DNA from: Muraenolepis orangiensis
Lineage: Eukaryota; Chordata; Actinopteri; Gadiformes; Muraenolepididae
Reading direction: 5' to 3'
Assembly (NCBI GenBank): GCA_027704905.1
Contig: CM051020.1
Coordinates: 8,888,835 to 8,952,834 of the forward strand
Length of the DNA: 64,000 nucleotides
Of this stretch, positions 26,335 to 44,975 are shown piece by piece; positions within the stretch are counted from its first letter, which is position 1, and each line of letters begins with the position of its first letter. Position numbers and translations under genes: made by a program. A model generated the notes under the pieces. It was not told the DNA's origin, ran no database searches, and saw only the letters and a list, made by a program, of their open reading frames with translations.

Positions 26335-28077
26335 CCCCGAGCTGCTGAACCAACACACGGACAAGCACACACACATGCACACACATCGGATGTCATGCAA
26401 CTGGGACCCCTGTGCACCTACCGTACACAAACCAGAAAGAGGCTCCTATTCACATCGTCACACTACACATTTACACTTTTTGTCACGACACGCACAAAAA
26501 AACAAAAAACAAGAAAGCGCCCATTTTTTGGGACAAAAAGGCAAAGGCAACAGAAACCTAGCAAACAAACAAAGTCTACACAATAATCCATTCTGTTATA
26601 ACGCGTGAAGAAAAGCAGAACATAATGTGGGTTACAGAAACCCCTTTGCACATTAAATGAGGCAGTGGCATCTTGGTGACCAATGAGTTGTTGAGTTGTG
26701 TGGCAGTAATATGTCCCCGTCCCCCCCGCAAGAATACAAGAAGTTCCGTCTGGGGCGCCGACCCCTGTTCACACACATCATGTATCGTACATCATTACGT
26801 TAGGAGAGGAAGAGGTTTCACGTATAGGGCATGGGTGTTATTGCTCCCTCACTCGCTATTGCTTAAAATCTATAAAATAACCGCGCAAAAGGGGCGATTA
26901 TTGCTGATGACGACGATATGAATGAATAGAATAGTATAGAAACCCTTTCGCGACGAGGCTCGTTGTAACTTGTGAAAACCCGCCAGAGATAGAGAGTGTG
27001 TTTTTACCAACAAACTAATCTTTCAGATAAGACACTCCAAGCTCCCCAGCTGGGAAGTGGGTGTCTTCAGACGTCCATTAAATGGTGTGTGTGTGTGTGT
27101 GTGCGACTGTTCATCTTACAGGCTTTGAAACATGGCATGACGGACTCGTGCTAAAGCCTACAATGGAACAACAACAACAACGACAACAACAACAACGACA
27201 TATTAAAAATCGGCTTATTCTAAAAAAAAATGGCACATCTTGTGACGTTTTGTTAGCTCATTTCATGTTACACATGAGGTACTGACTGACTTTAAAAAAA
27301 AAACAACTAAATGATATAGCCAGGTTTTTGGTCCGCGGTTTAGATATCGATATATATCGATATCGGTATCGACTCATATCGTTCAGAAGTCCCGTTCGAC
27401 CAATCACGTTACAGCGTGTTAACCGGGGCGTGAAGAAGCGGGTCAGGTCCTCCTGTGATTGGTGCATGCAAACATACATCGAAATCGAGCATGCAAATCA
27501 CTTGCACGGCAAAGGCTTGGTTAAATTATCGATTTGGGGGGGGGGGGGACATTATTGATCCGATCATTTCACAGAACTACATTCAGACCCAAACATTTTG
27601 AGTGTAGACGTTGGACAGAGATTTACAAACATACGAAATGTTCGCTGGAAGAAGACACAAGAGCCCCCCCCCCCAAACACCTCGGTCCATCTGTTGTTTC
27701 ATAAAATGCTGCGATACATGATCTCATATTCAACACGTATTCGGTTATGGTTCCGCAGGTTTTCCAAAAAAATAAAAGGCAATTGGATTCAGAGTTCATA
27801 TCGGCCGACAGAACCAACATTTCAGAAGAACCAAGACAAATTCTCATTCGCACTCAAAGGACGAACTGAAAGGGTTGATTGGTTGGATTTGAAAGCGTCA
27901 TTTTTGTGCCTTCGCGCAGACGGAGGCATCGAGGGGAAGGCGGCTTGATGCTCTCTCCCTTGGTGTCTGTGCAAGAGGGCGCAGGGCTATTTTTAGCCCC
28001 TCCGAGGCGGTTTAGCTTTCGACGCACGTCGTCCCAGAGCGACGCAGCGAGACGAGATGCTGCCACGGCAGACCCCA

Positions 28078-28223
<146 letters not shown>

Positions 28224-29239
28224 AACCCTCACCTCCCTTTCCCCACTGTCCTCCCTTTTTCAACACGCGACTCTGATAAACGGTGGAGCACATTTACGCG
28301 CACAGTGGCGGCACGCTCTATTAACAATGGGGGGGGGGGGGGGGGGGGGAGGTTGAACAAGCACCTGTCAACCAAAGCTTAGTGCTATTCACATTCTATA
28401 AACAGCTGCTGCTGCTAATGTGTTTATGCCCTCAGCGCCGCTCTCCTCTGATCCGGAGAAGGGCGTGGCCCGCCGGCTCCATCCGGGCGGTGGATGGAAG
28501 CCTTGACCCGGGGGAGACGGTGAGACACACCTCGCCCCCTTTGTATGTTGAGCACAACAAATAAATAAACATCAGGGAGGGACCAAAATAGTATAGGGGT
28601 CTGTCGCTCTGGCGGTCTCAGTCTGGAGTGAATCGCAGCCACTCCCCCCCTTCCTCCCTCTCCTCCCTTCCCTTCCTCCCCTCCTCCCTCTCTTTCTTCT
28701 CTTCTCACAGCCATGTTAATGAATGGCCTTGCCCCTTTTTTTTTTTTTTTCCTTTACTCCCCCCCCCCCCTTCCCCTACCATCACCTCTGTGCTCTCTCC
28801 CCCCTCCCTTCTACATCCCTCATCTCTCTCTCTCTCTCTCTCTCTCTCGCTCTCTCTCGCTCTCTCCCCTCCCTTCTACATCCCTCATCTCTCTCTTTCT
28901 CTCTCTCTCTCGCTCTTTCCCCCCTACCTCCCTCATCTCTCTCTCTCTCTCTCTTTCCTTCTCCCCCTCCCTTCCTCCCCCTGTCTCTCACTCTCCAACA
29001 CACCGGGGATGAGCAGAGCAGCCAGCAACACCCCGTGCCTCTAGGTCCCCTTCTCTCCTCCCGCCCCTCCTCTGGTCCCCGCCCAGCACCACCCACCACC
29101 CACCATCCACCACCACCACCCACCACCAGCACCACCCACCATCCACCACCCACCACCCAGCACCACCCACCATCCCCTGCTGTGCTGCAGGTGTGTGTGT
29201 GTGTGTGTGTGTGTGTGTTGCCTGCCGAAAGCAGGAAGG

Positions 29240-30274
29240 TCAAACGTCGCTGGGGGTCCGGGCGCGGTGAGCCACACTGGCGGGCACGCAGCCGCAGCAC
29301 ACCAGCCACAGGGCCTTCTGGATCTCCTGGTTGCGGAAGGCGTAGATGACGGGGTTGATGACGGAGTTGTAGGTGGCGGGCACCAGCGTGGCGTAGGTGT
29401 ACAGCGGCGGGTAGGTGTAGTCGGCCACCAGCGAGTACACGGTGAAGGGCATCCAGCAGGCGGCGAAGGTGCCCAGGATGATGGCCAGCGTGGAGACGCC
29501 CTTGCGCGTGGTGACGTAGTGCGGCGTGGCGGCCAGGAAGTGGTGCTGCAGGGCGATCTGGTGGGCGTGACGCAGGACGATCTTGCAGATCTGCACGTAG
29601 AGCTGCAGCATGAGGCCGAAGAGCAGCAGGAAGGAGACGGAGAGCACCGCCACGTTGTTCTTGGTGAGCGGCCGCACCACGCTGCAGGTGGCCTCCTCCG
29701 CCAGGCAGTTGACGCCGGTGACGGGCAGCAGGCCCAGGCACAGGGACAGCCCCCACAGCAGCACCAGCATGGTGTAGGTGAAGGCCGCCGTGCGCTCCGA
29801 GTCGTACGTCAGGGCGTAGTACAGCGACAGGTAGCGGTCGATGGTGATGGCCAGCAGGCTGAAGACGGAGGCCGAGAAGGAAGCCACCACCAGCCCCACG
29901 GTGAGCAGCTGGGCCGAGTCGGAGCGCAGCAGGTAGGCGCAGGCGAAGTGCAGCACCAGGCCCACTCCGGCCAGCAGGTCGGCCAGCGCCAGGCTGCCGA
30001 TCAGCAGGAACATGGGCGCCCGGAGAGCGGGGTTCTGCCAGATGACCAGCACCACCAGGGCGTTCTCGCAGGCGATCAGCGTGCCGGAGGTGCACAGCAC
30101 GATGTCCCAGGGGTTGACCAGCAGGGGGAGCCGTCCGGGAGAGAGGCCGTCGTCCGAGGGGAAGGCGCCCAAACCCGTGCCGTTGTCCGGGAGCGGGGAC
30201 CCCCCGCCGCTAGCCCCCCAGGACGTGGGGTCGGGACTCAGCCAGCCGGGGGTGGCCACCGGCTCCTCGCTCAT
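29240..30274 (-). CDS. gpr12: GPR12, orphan class A receptor, complete
   Basis: GPR12 is a constitutively active, Gs-coupled plasma-membrane receptor of the GPR3/6/12 group, largely neuronal. The coding region is one exon of 344 aa (mammals about 334). After a variable, Gly/Pro-rich N-terminus (about 60 aa, with an NGT glycosylation site) the seven-helix core starts at NPWDIVLCTSGTLIACENA. It continues APMFLLIGSLALADLLAG and DRYLSLYYALTY (the DRY motif), then TTRKGVSTLAIILGTFAACW and the NPVIY motif, and ends RARTPSDV. The ATG at 30272-30274 was chosen because an acceptor (TTTTACAG) lies about 15 bases upstream. The longer open frame beyond it is translated CA/TG repeat. The alternative paralogues GPR3 and GPR6 fit less well: TLIACENA, HYVTTRKG and the C-terminus are GPR12-like. 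Confidence 0.96.
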   Translation of the reverse strand: MSEEPVATPGWLSPDPTSWGASGGGSPLPDNGTGLGAFPSDDGLSPGRLPLLVNPWDIVLCTSGTLIACENALVVLVIWQNPALRAPMFLLIGSLALADLLAGVGLVLHFACAYLLRSDSAQLLTVGLVVASFSASVFSLLAITIDRYLSLYYALTYDSERTAAFTYTMLVLLWGLSLCLGLLPVTGVNCLAEEATCSVVRPLTKNNVAVLSVSFLLLFGLMLQLYVQICKIVLRHAHQIALQHHFLAATPHYVTTRKGVSTLAIILGTFAACWMPFTVYSLVADYTYPPLYTYATLVPATYNSVINPVIYAFRNQEIQKALWLVCCGCVPASVAHRARTPSDV

Positions 30275-31221
30275 TATTCCCCCCGTCTGTAAAAGACACA
30301 CACACACAACACATGCACACACACACACGCGCACACGCACGCACACGCACACGCACACACACACACACACACAAACGTTATGCAAACACAAAGTGCTTAA
30401 GGTTAAGCTAGGTGCTATTCTGTGTTTGCAGAGGTATGTCAACCTAACAACAATCTATTACCACAGGTGCATTAGTGGATGTTGGCACAGATATACAGTA
30501 TATAAGAAGATAGATTGATCGATTTTTTTTACAATGAACAGAATATAAGTAGGCCTCAGGGGTTGATAATATAGCAACCACATCAGGGATGTGGTTAGTA
30601 TCCAAATGGCTCTTTTCCACACACCCCTCTCATGAATGGAAACTATCTAAATGTCAAGGGAATCCTTATTCACACAGGTCAACAAGAAGCATCCGTCTGT
30701 ACACGGATCCGGAGGGCTCCACATCAAAACCACTAATTGCACTTCAAGACTAGGCCTCAACAAAAGAATACACGTGACCCAATTATAAGAACAACCATAT
30801 AATAATAATAAAAACAACCGAAAAGGCTGCAGTTCTCAACCCTCAAACCAAATTGCTTTACAAAGCGATCATAACCTTCAGCCGGCATCGGCGATAAGTC
30901 ACGACCAGTGTCACAGACTAAAGTAGACAGTAGAACAACCAACTGTCGATAGCGTTCTTAATAGAAATGCCGCGACGCTGCAAAAACCCATACATCAAAT
31001 ATTGACATTTTAGCAACGCTTTCACATTCCACCTCTCCATCCCCTCCTTGAATGAGAAGAAACGAAGACTTGCTCCACGTCAGCCAACGGCTAGCGAAAC
31101 AATAGGCTACACATTTTTTTATTCGCCATCATTTGCAACCCCCCCCCCCCCCCCCCCCAAGTAGTCAGCTATGTCAGGAGGACTATCCCCATCATATCCA
31201 TCCCCATCATCCAAGCCTTAC

Positions 31222-31420
31222 CTTGACTTATCGGAGATAAGACGCTTCTAGATTAAACGGCAGCCGTCCAGTTCCATGTTGTGTGTGATGCCGACGGATA
31301 GCGAGCAGGTGCGCGGAGGGGATGCTGCCTCCACGGGGATGATGCTCAGCCTGAACCGGACCTGATAATGGGAGATGAGCGCGTATAGAGGAGGCACGTC
31401 GCCATGGACTGCGGCTGTGC
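31222..31420 (-). other. gpr12: Probable 5' UTR exon of gpr12
   Basis: On the minus strand a good donor (GTCAAG|GTAAGG) ends a unique-sequence block at 31222. The matching acceptor is CTTTTACAG just upstream of the gpr12 ATG (exon start near 30289). A leader intron is expected for this receptor family. The 5' boundary and promoter are not visible, so the start given is a guess. Confidence 0.4.
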
Positions 31421-31429
31421 AAGGAATCA

Positions 31430-32240
31430 GGGAAAACTGAGCAACGGGCAGTCGAGAGGGAGAGAGAGGAGGTGTGTGTGTGTGTGTGTGCGTGTGTGTG
31501 GGGGGGGGGGGGGGGGGGAGAAGGGGACCCAAATGGTCCACACTCCCCCAGACAAGGTTTCTATTGGAAAGCTCAATGCCATGAGGTCTATCTACTCCCA
31601 GCCGTCTCAAGGACACAAGGAAGATTTAAGGTATCCTTGTGTCCGGTGTTGTGTGATTAAAACAACCCTATTTGAGCGTGTGATGTTGCACTATACCTAG
31701 TCATACAAACCTTACAGTTAAACAATGGGAGAGTTAAACGTGTTTTTATTCCTCGGCCTAATAGTTATTTTGACGAGTGACTGAAATTATCCCCTTGGTC
31801 CCCTTAATGTAGACTTCAATTTTGTCAATATGGGTATATCTTTATTCGGGTTCCGTTAGAGATGAATGACGCACTATCTCGGTTTACTTTTGACAGTAAC
31901 CAGCAATCGGTGTCACTAAATCCCTTCCCACTCTTATTCAGTTCAGTAGTTTCAACGCCACCCCCCCCCCCCCCCCATGCATGCATGGCTCTCCAATCAC
32001 CCAACGCCACGCCGCTATCGGCCCGGAGCCTGACCACGCACTATTCATAAGCCATAAGGTGGGCGGTGTGGAGAGACCTTGATGGTTCACATCTGAATAG
32101 ATTATTAATAGATCCCGTGCGAGGCGGCGGCAGTACCCGGCACCGCCACTGCGGGGCGGTCTCGAGCCCCTATGAGTCATCGGTGCGCACCTGTGAAAAA
32201 AAACAAGGAAGGACCAGAGGCCACACGCGCGCACGCGCCG
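31430..32240. other. gpr12-usp12 interval
   Basis: About 800 bases between the probable gpr12 leader exon and the usp12 3' end. It contains TG and G runs (31471-31520), a C run (31962-31976), and otherwise unique sequence with several CpGs at 32090-32240. No coding signal is seen. Confidence 0.45.
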
Positions 32241-32998
32241 TGAATCTTACGAGCTTTTTATTGAATTTTTTTTTCTCCTTTAAAACAGAAAATGGTCGCG
32301 TTACAACGGGCCTTGTCAGGCAAACCCTCACGTTAAACTTGCCAACACTTACAAAACGGTATCAAAAGTGCACCATAGTGTCAATACATCTTCTCATGGT
32401 CTCTAATAGTTTATTCTTTTTTCCAATGATAATATTATCTTTTTCGTTAATATTTATACAAATACCCTTCTGTACACTGTAGAAATACACAACCCACCCC
32501 CCTAGCACCCCCCCCACCACCTCGCTCTCCCTCCCTCCCCCTTCATGTCAACCTTATTGCAGAACTGCAGTGTGTTGTTTAAGGGTGAGAGTGGGAGGAG
32601 GAGGAAGGGGGAGGATGGGAGGAGGAGGGAAGAGTCGGAAAGAGTGGGGCATTATACACATCATATGAATCATTAAATACCCGTTCACCTCCCACACCCG
32701 ATGCAAAAACAAAAAAACAACAAAGAAAAGGAAAGAATCGCAGGCCACTGAACCCCCCCCCACCACCCACCCCCACTGTACACCCCCCCCCCCCTCCCTC
32801 CCTCCCCATCCCCCAAAACCGTCAAACAATATGGTTTCATTAAAAAAAAAAAAATCTGGGCACCATTTTTTTTTTCTCTCATTGATGACAAATGGCCACC
32901 GGTTCCCCAGTGGCCGGCGGCAGCAGCAGCAGCAGCGCGGCAGCAGCGGCAGCAGCAGAAGAAGAAGGAGGTGGATTAGTAGTAGTAGTCCCATCACT
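32240..32998 (-). other. usp12: usp12 3' UTR
   Basis: It follows the TGA at 32999-33001 (minus strand) down to an AATAAA at 32257-32262. It contains mixed C, GGA and A runs and no ORF. The end is inferred from the poly(A) signal. Confidence 0.55.
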
Positions 32999-40399
<7,401 letters not shown>

Positions 40400-40423
40400 T
40401 CGGCTAGCGCCATCTTCCACCGA

Positions 40424-40564
40424 GAGAGAGAGAGAGAGAGAGAGACCGACGGGCTGGTGAGAGAGAGAGAGAGAGACCGAGGGGGGGCTGGTGAGAGAGA
40501 GAGACCGACGGGGCTGGTGAGAGAGAGAGACCGACGGGGCTGGTGAGAGAGAGACCGACGGGGC

Positions 40565-40601
<37 letters not shown>

Positions 40602-40650
40602 GGGGGGCTGGTGAGAGAGAGACCTACGGGGCTGTTGAGAGAGAGACTGC
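40424..40650. repeat. GA-based minisatellite in usp12 leader
   Basis: Eight or so copies of a unit like GAGAGAGAGACCGACGGGGC followed by TGGTGA. It starts 25 bases upstream of the usp12 ATG, so it probably lies in the 5' UTR or core promoter. Confidence 0.85.
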
Positions 40651-41284
40651 CGCTGAGCTCGAGACGCAAGGCTGCACTCGCTGCTCCTATCGCATCACCG
40701 GTGTTATAATCACTTATATAATAATAATATTATTATTAATAATAATAATAATAATAGTGATGATGATGAAGATACAGACGACGTGTGTCCTCGTGAAGCG
40801 GTCCGGGCGCGGAATGTCAAGCTCGCATGTTTAATGAAGGCTTGTTGCTCCGCCGTAGCCCAAGTCAAGTTTTAAGGGTTTTTTTTAAACGTATTTTCCG
40901 ACCTGTATTAAAGACGGTTACAACATTCCCGGTTGTAAATATTGACCTGTCGTTTGCACGCCGATCGCAAACACGCGGATAACGCGAAAATAAAGCACTT
41001 TAATGAAAAAGTTGTCTTGTCGTCTTGCACAACGCAGTTTTGCACCTCCCCGTCAAAATGTCTACTGGAGTTGTAAACAAATTAGAAAGAAGAAATCCAC
41101 TTATCAACATCTGATTTAGGACCATCTGAATTGGATCATTTGGCATCTTGTTGTTAAAGAGATACAGGGGGGGTACTGACCCTGGGTCAGTTGACTGGGT
41201 TGCCGTTTGCTGCAAGCGGGCAGGTCTTCTGCTCAGGCGACATCATCGCATGCCTGAATTTTGACTTAACAAGGCGGAGTCTGG

Positions 41285-41336
41285 GGTCCTTCCATCTCTC
41301 TTTCCGCCGCACCCGCCATCTTGTAAGCGAACGGGG
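41285..41336 (+). promoter_or_regulatory. rpl21 transcription start region (TOP and YY1)
   Basis: A pyrimidine stretch (about 41290-41304) suits a 5' TOP start, as in other ribosomal protein genes. CGCCATCTTG at 41314-41323 is a YY1-type site often found just downstream of ribosomal protein start sites. A donor GTAAGA follows 41336 (an alternative lies after 41322). Confidence 0.55.
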
Positions 41337-41862
41337 GTAAGATGTGCTCCGCTCTAAAAAATGCCTTTTACACGTTAATACTAGCAGTGCGGTGAAATAC
41401 AGCCACTAATACATACGTGACAACGAAGGCTCCCTGTGTATTGACGTTGTTTCTTAGTGGAGGCGTGTTGTAAGACGTTATAATGGTGTTCTGGTTGAGA
41501 GTGAGCCGTGTGTCGTGGCTGTCCCATGCGGGTCTGTTGGACCGCTCCGAGGGGCCTACACACACACACACACACACACGAGATCCATAAACGTTATTTT
41601 CCAGTGACTACTTATAGTCAATATCTCCGATCGTGCACTGGGACTCATCATTTTGTGAAAGTGATTTGTTAAAACACAGCTTAATTGGCTCTTCGTGGTG
41701 GTGTTGGCTTAATGTTCACTGTTGGATGTGTGTGTGTGTGAGGCGTTGTGTTCCAACACTGGTGTTTTGGGGATTCTCAATTCTCATTCAATGTTCATAT
41801 TCTTATGTTAACGTGTATTCTTTTGCATTTTGTCGGTTTCCTTTTCCCAGTAATCAGGCATC

Positions 41863-42334
41863 ATGACGAACACCAGAGGCAAGAGGAGGGGGACGAGGTA
41901 CATGTTCAGCAGGCAATTCCGCAAACATGGCAAGTATACATTCTACACTTGTACTTTTACCTTATTGTACTTCTACCTGAAGTTATTGTACTTCTACCTG
42001 AAGTTATTGTACTTCTACCTGAGCATTGGTTCAGTTCTTGGAGATGTTAGAAGTTAAATGCACGTTTGACTTCTGGAGACGAGTTGTTCTCTTACCTTCC
42101 TTTGTTGAAATACACTATTGTAAGTCGCACTATTTGTTATTTGTCACGTACGTGTGTATGCCAGGTACTCTGAAATGTTATATTTCTTTCTGACTTACGC
42201 TGCTGTCATTTAAAGTGAAATAAAGGTTGCGTTTTTATTTAAGTTGTGCCAACAAATATCCCAACACTAAAACTATAGAAATAAATACTTTTAAGCAGAA
42301 AGCTAATGATACTGATGCACAAGCAACATATATC

Positions 42335-42379
<45 letters not shown>

Positions 42380-44954
42380 TTGAATTCCAAGGGACCGGTA
42401 CATCAATAACTTGTACCCATTTTAGCTTGTTATATGGTTGATCAAATATACCCTTTTAGGTAAAAACAATACATTTCTTGTCTTTTGGTCAATTTATTCT
42501 TTATGGGATTGCAAACCACTAAGTTTGAGTCCAGTTGTTTTGCCATATGCTTTAGTTTCCTTGCCATGTCTGTAGTATCTTATCCAGGTTTGTTTCTCTC
42601 CTTTGGAAATGTATGAGTTCTGTCATAAATGGAGTTGGAATGTGAATTCCCAGCAAATCCACCTTATTGGTGGACTACAGGGCAGTGTTATTTTAAAGAC
42701 CCAATCTGAAATATTGTGCAATTTTTGGCATATGGTTTTCTTAAGAAAGTCTTTTGCAACTTTTTAATGACTTTTCTTTATCATTTTGCAGGCCCCATTC
42801 CTCTGTCCACCTACATGCGTATCTACAAGAAGGGAGACATTGTTGATATCAAGGTAAGCTGGTATAGGCATTTTAATTTTTTCCGGCTATGGACTTTTGC
42901 AACTTTATTTAATGTTGGTTTTCCAAATGCACGTTGCAAAACATTATTGCATTAATTGCAACCTTGCATTGGTTCTCATTATTATACTGCTGGCTATGAA
43001 TAGGTTGGTATTGATCGGGTGATACCATTTATCATAGTGTCATTTGCTATACACTAACGTTAAATGTTAACTAGTGGACAATTAGGTTACAGCATAACAT
43101 TAACTATTACTTTATTAGGTTTTCTATGTCCCCTGATGTGCTTACAAAAGCCTATAGCCTAATATGACTTTATTTAGACTATATATAAAGAAATGTGTGC
43201 CTTGTGGCAGGGTAATGCTGATCTTATCAGCCTTTCAGAAAGGCTCTTATTGGATTAGCAGCTTGACCCGACTTGTATTTGACTTTACACATTGGCATAT
43301 ATTTAGAGATCCTTTGAAATAAACATTTTATTGAGACGCCCGTTTCTGTGTTGTGTTGCGATGTAGGTACAATGTGTACGGTGGTCCGTTTCTCACCTGG
43401 TTCCTATTCTGATTTCTTGTAGGGCACAGGTACCATCCAGAAGGGAATGCCCCATAAGTGCTACCACGGCAAGACGGGCAGAATCTACAACATAACCCAG
43501 CATGCTGTCGGCGTCATCGTCAACAAGCAGATCAAGTGAGTCCAAAAATGGCAACCGTATATGCATGTCTTTTAAAGCCTTCCTAATGCAGATTTATTTC
43601 TTGTACTGTCATCTGCCAAAGCCGATTTGAGCCCCACCTTCACTTTGCCACAAGGATCAATACATGTCCTCAGTGGTCATTCAAGTGGGGCATAGTATCT
43701 CTCCTCACACACCCTAACCCAACCGCTGTTGGCCTTGGGGCTGTAATGAGGGGACACCCAACCTGTTGCTGAAGACGTTGCGCCTTGCGTCTGCAGATGG
43801 CGCTGCTGTGTGTTAAATGTGTTTCCTTGTGGCCCCTTCTCCTCCTCCCAGGGGTAAGATCCTGGCCAAGAAGATCAACGTGCGCATCGAGCACGTGAAG
43901 CACTCAAAGAGCAGGGACAGCTTCCTGCAGCGCGTCAAGGCCAACGAGAAGATGAAGATTGAAGCCAAGGCCAAGGGCACCTGGGTGGACCTCAAGCGCC
44001 AGGTACCTCGTCGCACAAAACTAGATTAATTTCAATGGAATGATTTCTATGAACATTTAGCCGCTTTTAATTTATTTTAATTTATTTTTAAACGATGAAG
44101 TAGATGCTTCAGTTTTCGAATTGACCCAGTCTCTGATCAATTTAGTTTTACGGTAAAATAAGTTGTACAAAGCTTCCAACCGCTGAAATATTTATTCTTG
44201 ACCTCCAGTTGCGTAAATTAAAGGTGGTTTTTGCTGTATTAATAGGATCCAAATTCTTAAAAGTGCTCTCCTATTGTGAACAATTTACAGTTCTCGGTTG
44301 TGGCGGCTAACGAGATAATCTCTATAGTGTTAAATGTTTCCCTCTTGCCATAAAGTACACATGCTTAAAATGTGTTGAAAGGGGTAGAGAGGAATGCGTG
44401 CCACCTGTTTGGATGCGTCCTGGTGAATACTGATTAACCCCTTGTCTCTCCCCTCCCTCTCCCCCTTGTCTCTCCCCCTTGTCTCCCCCTTGTCTCCCCT
44501 CCCTCTCCCCCTTGTCTCTCCCCCCTCCCTCTCCCCCTTGTCTCCCCCCTCCCTCTCCCCCTTGTCTCCCCTCCCTCTCCCCCTTGTCTCTCCCCTCCCT
44601 CTCCCCCTTGTCTCTCCCCTCCCTCTCCCCCTTGTCTCTCCCCTCCCTCTCCCCCTTGTCTCTCCCCCCCTCTCCCCCTTGTCTCCCCTCCCTCTCCCCC
44701 TTGTCTCCCCTCCCTCTCCCCCTTGTCTCCCCTCCCTCTCCCCCTTGTCTCTCCCCTCCCTCTCCCCCTTGTCTCCCCTCCCTCTCCCCCTTGTCTCTCC
44801 CCTCCCTCTCCCCCTTGTCTCTCCCCTCCCTCTCCCCCTTGTCTCTCCCCTCCCTCTCCCCCAGCCCGCTACCCCCCGTGAGGCTCACTTCGTCAGCACC
44901 AAGAACAACCTGCCCCAGCTTCTAGAGCCCATCCCCTATGAGTTCATGGCATAA
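41863..44954 (+). CDS. rpl21: Ribosomal protein L21 (eL21), complete
   Basis: eL21 is a component of the large cytosolic ribosomal subunit. Coding exons: 41863-41929 (exon from 41851), 42792-42853, 43423-43535, 43852-44002 and 44865-44954, which join to 160 aa, the same length as human. MTNTRGKRRGTRYMFSRQFR, YKKGDIVDIKGTGTIQKGMP, HKCYHGKTGRIYNITQHAVG and the end LLEPIPYEFMA are near-identical to the family. The ATG follows the acceptor by 12 bases, as expected after a leader exon. The donor after 41929 is GC (ATG|GCAAGT), the only choice that keeps the His-Gly-Pro frame. AATAAA lies at 44970-44975. The last intron is filled by a pyrimidine minisatellite. Confidence 0.97.
43113..43294 (+). ncRNA. 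Candidate H/ACA snoRNA in an rpl21 intron
   Basis: Two hairpins lie in order in the third rpl21 intron. The first closes TATTAGG (43113-43119) on CCTAATA (43158-43164), with an inner GCTT/AAGC stem. The second has GGGT/ACCC, GCTGAT/ATTAGC and GCCTTT/AAAGGC stems (43211-43270). ANANNA-type sequences lie between them, and an ACA at 43287-43291 falls about 17 bases after the ACCC strand. In mammals RPL21 introns host SNORA27 and SNORD102. Identity with SNORA27 is not shown here. Confidence 0.45.
44443..44864 (+). repeat. Pyrimidine minisatellite at rpl21 last acceptor
   Basis: About 18 copies of CCCTCCCTCTCCCCCTTGTC plus TCT or a variant, almost pure C/T on the coding strand. It runs right into the acceptor CCCCCAG of the final exon. 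Confidence 0.93.
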
Positions 44955-44975
44955 AGGATGCAGAGCTGAAATAAA

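Noticed and set aside
27598..27948. 116-codon + frame
   Set aside because: Mixed composition but no family match, no splice context, and it runs into the CA-rich block.
28782..30095. 437-codon minus frame overlapping gpr12
   Set aside because: It is a different frame of the gpr12 exon extended through TC repeats and has no domain signature.
29195..30292. 365-codon open frame on the + strand
   Set aside because: It is the antisense shadow of gpr12; its Gly/Gln/His-rich peptide resembles no family, while the minus frame is a full seven-helix receptor.
30275..30442. 56-residue N-terminal extension of gpr12
   Set aside because: The extension is translated CA/TG repeat, and an acceptor site lies between it and the conserved start.
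44090..44190. Possible C/D-box snoRNA in the last rpl21 intron (ACGATGA ... CTGA)
   Set aside because: The C box is imperfect, box spacing is wrong for a SNORD102-like RNA, and there is no terminal stem.
44322..44954. Long frames of SPLSLPLV or GEREGRDK repeats
   Set aside because: They are translations of the pyrimidine minisatellite in an rpl21 intron.
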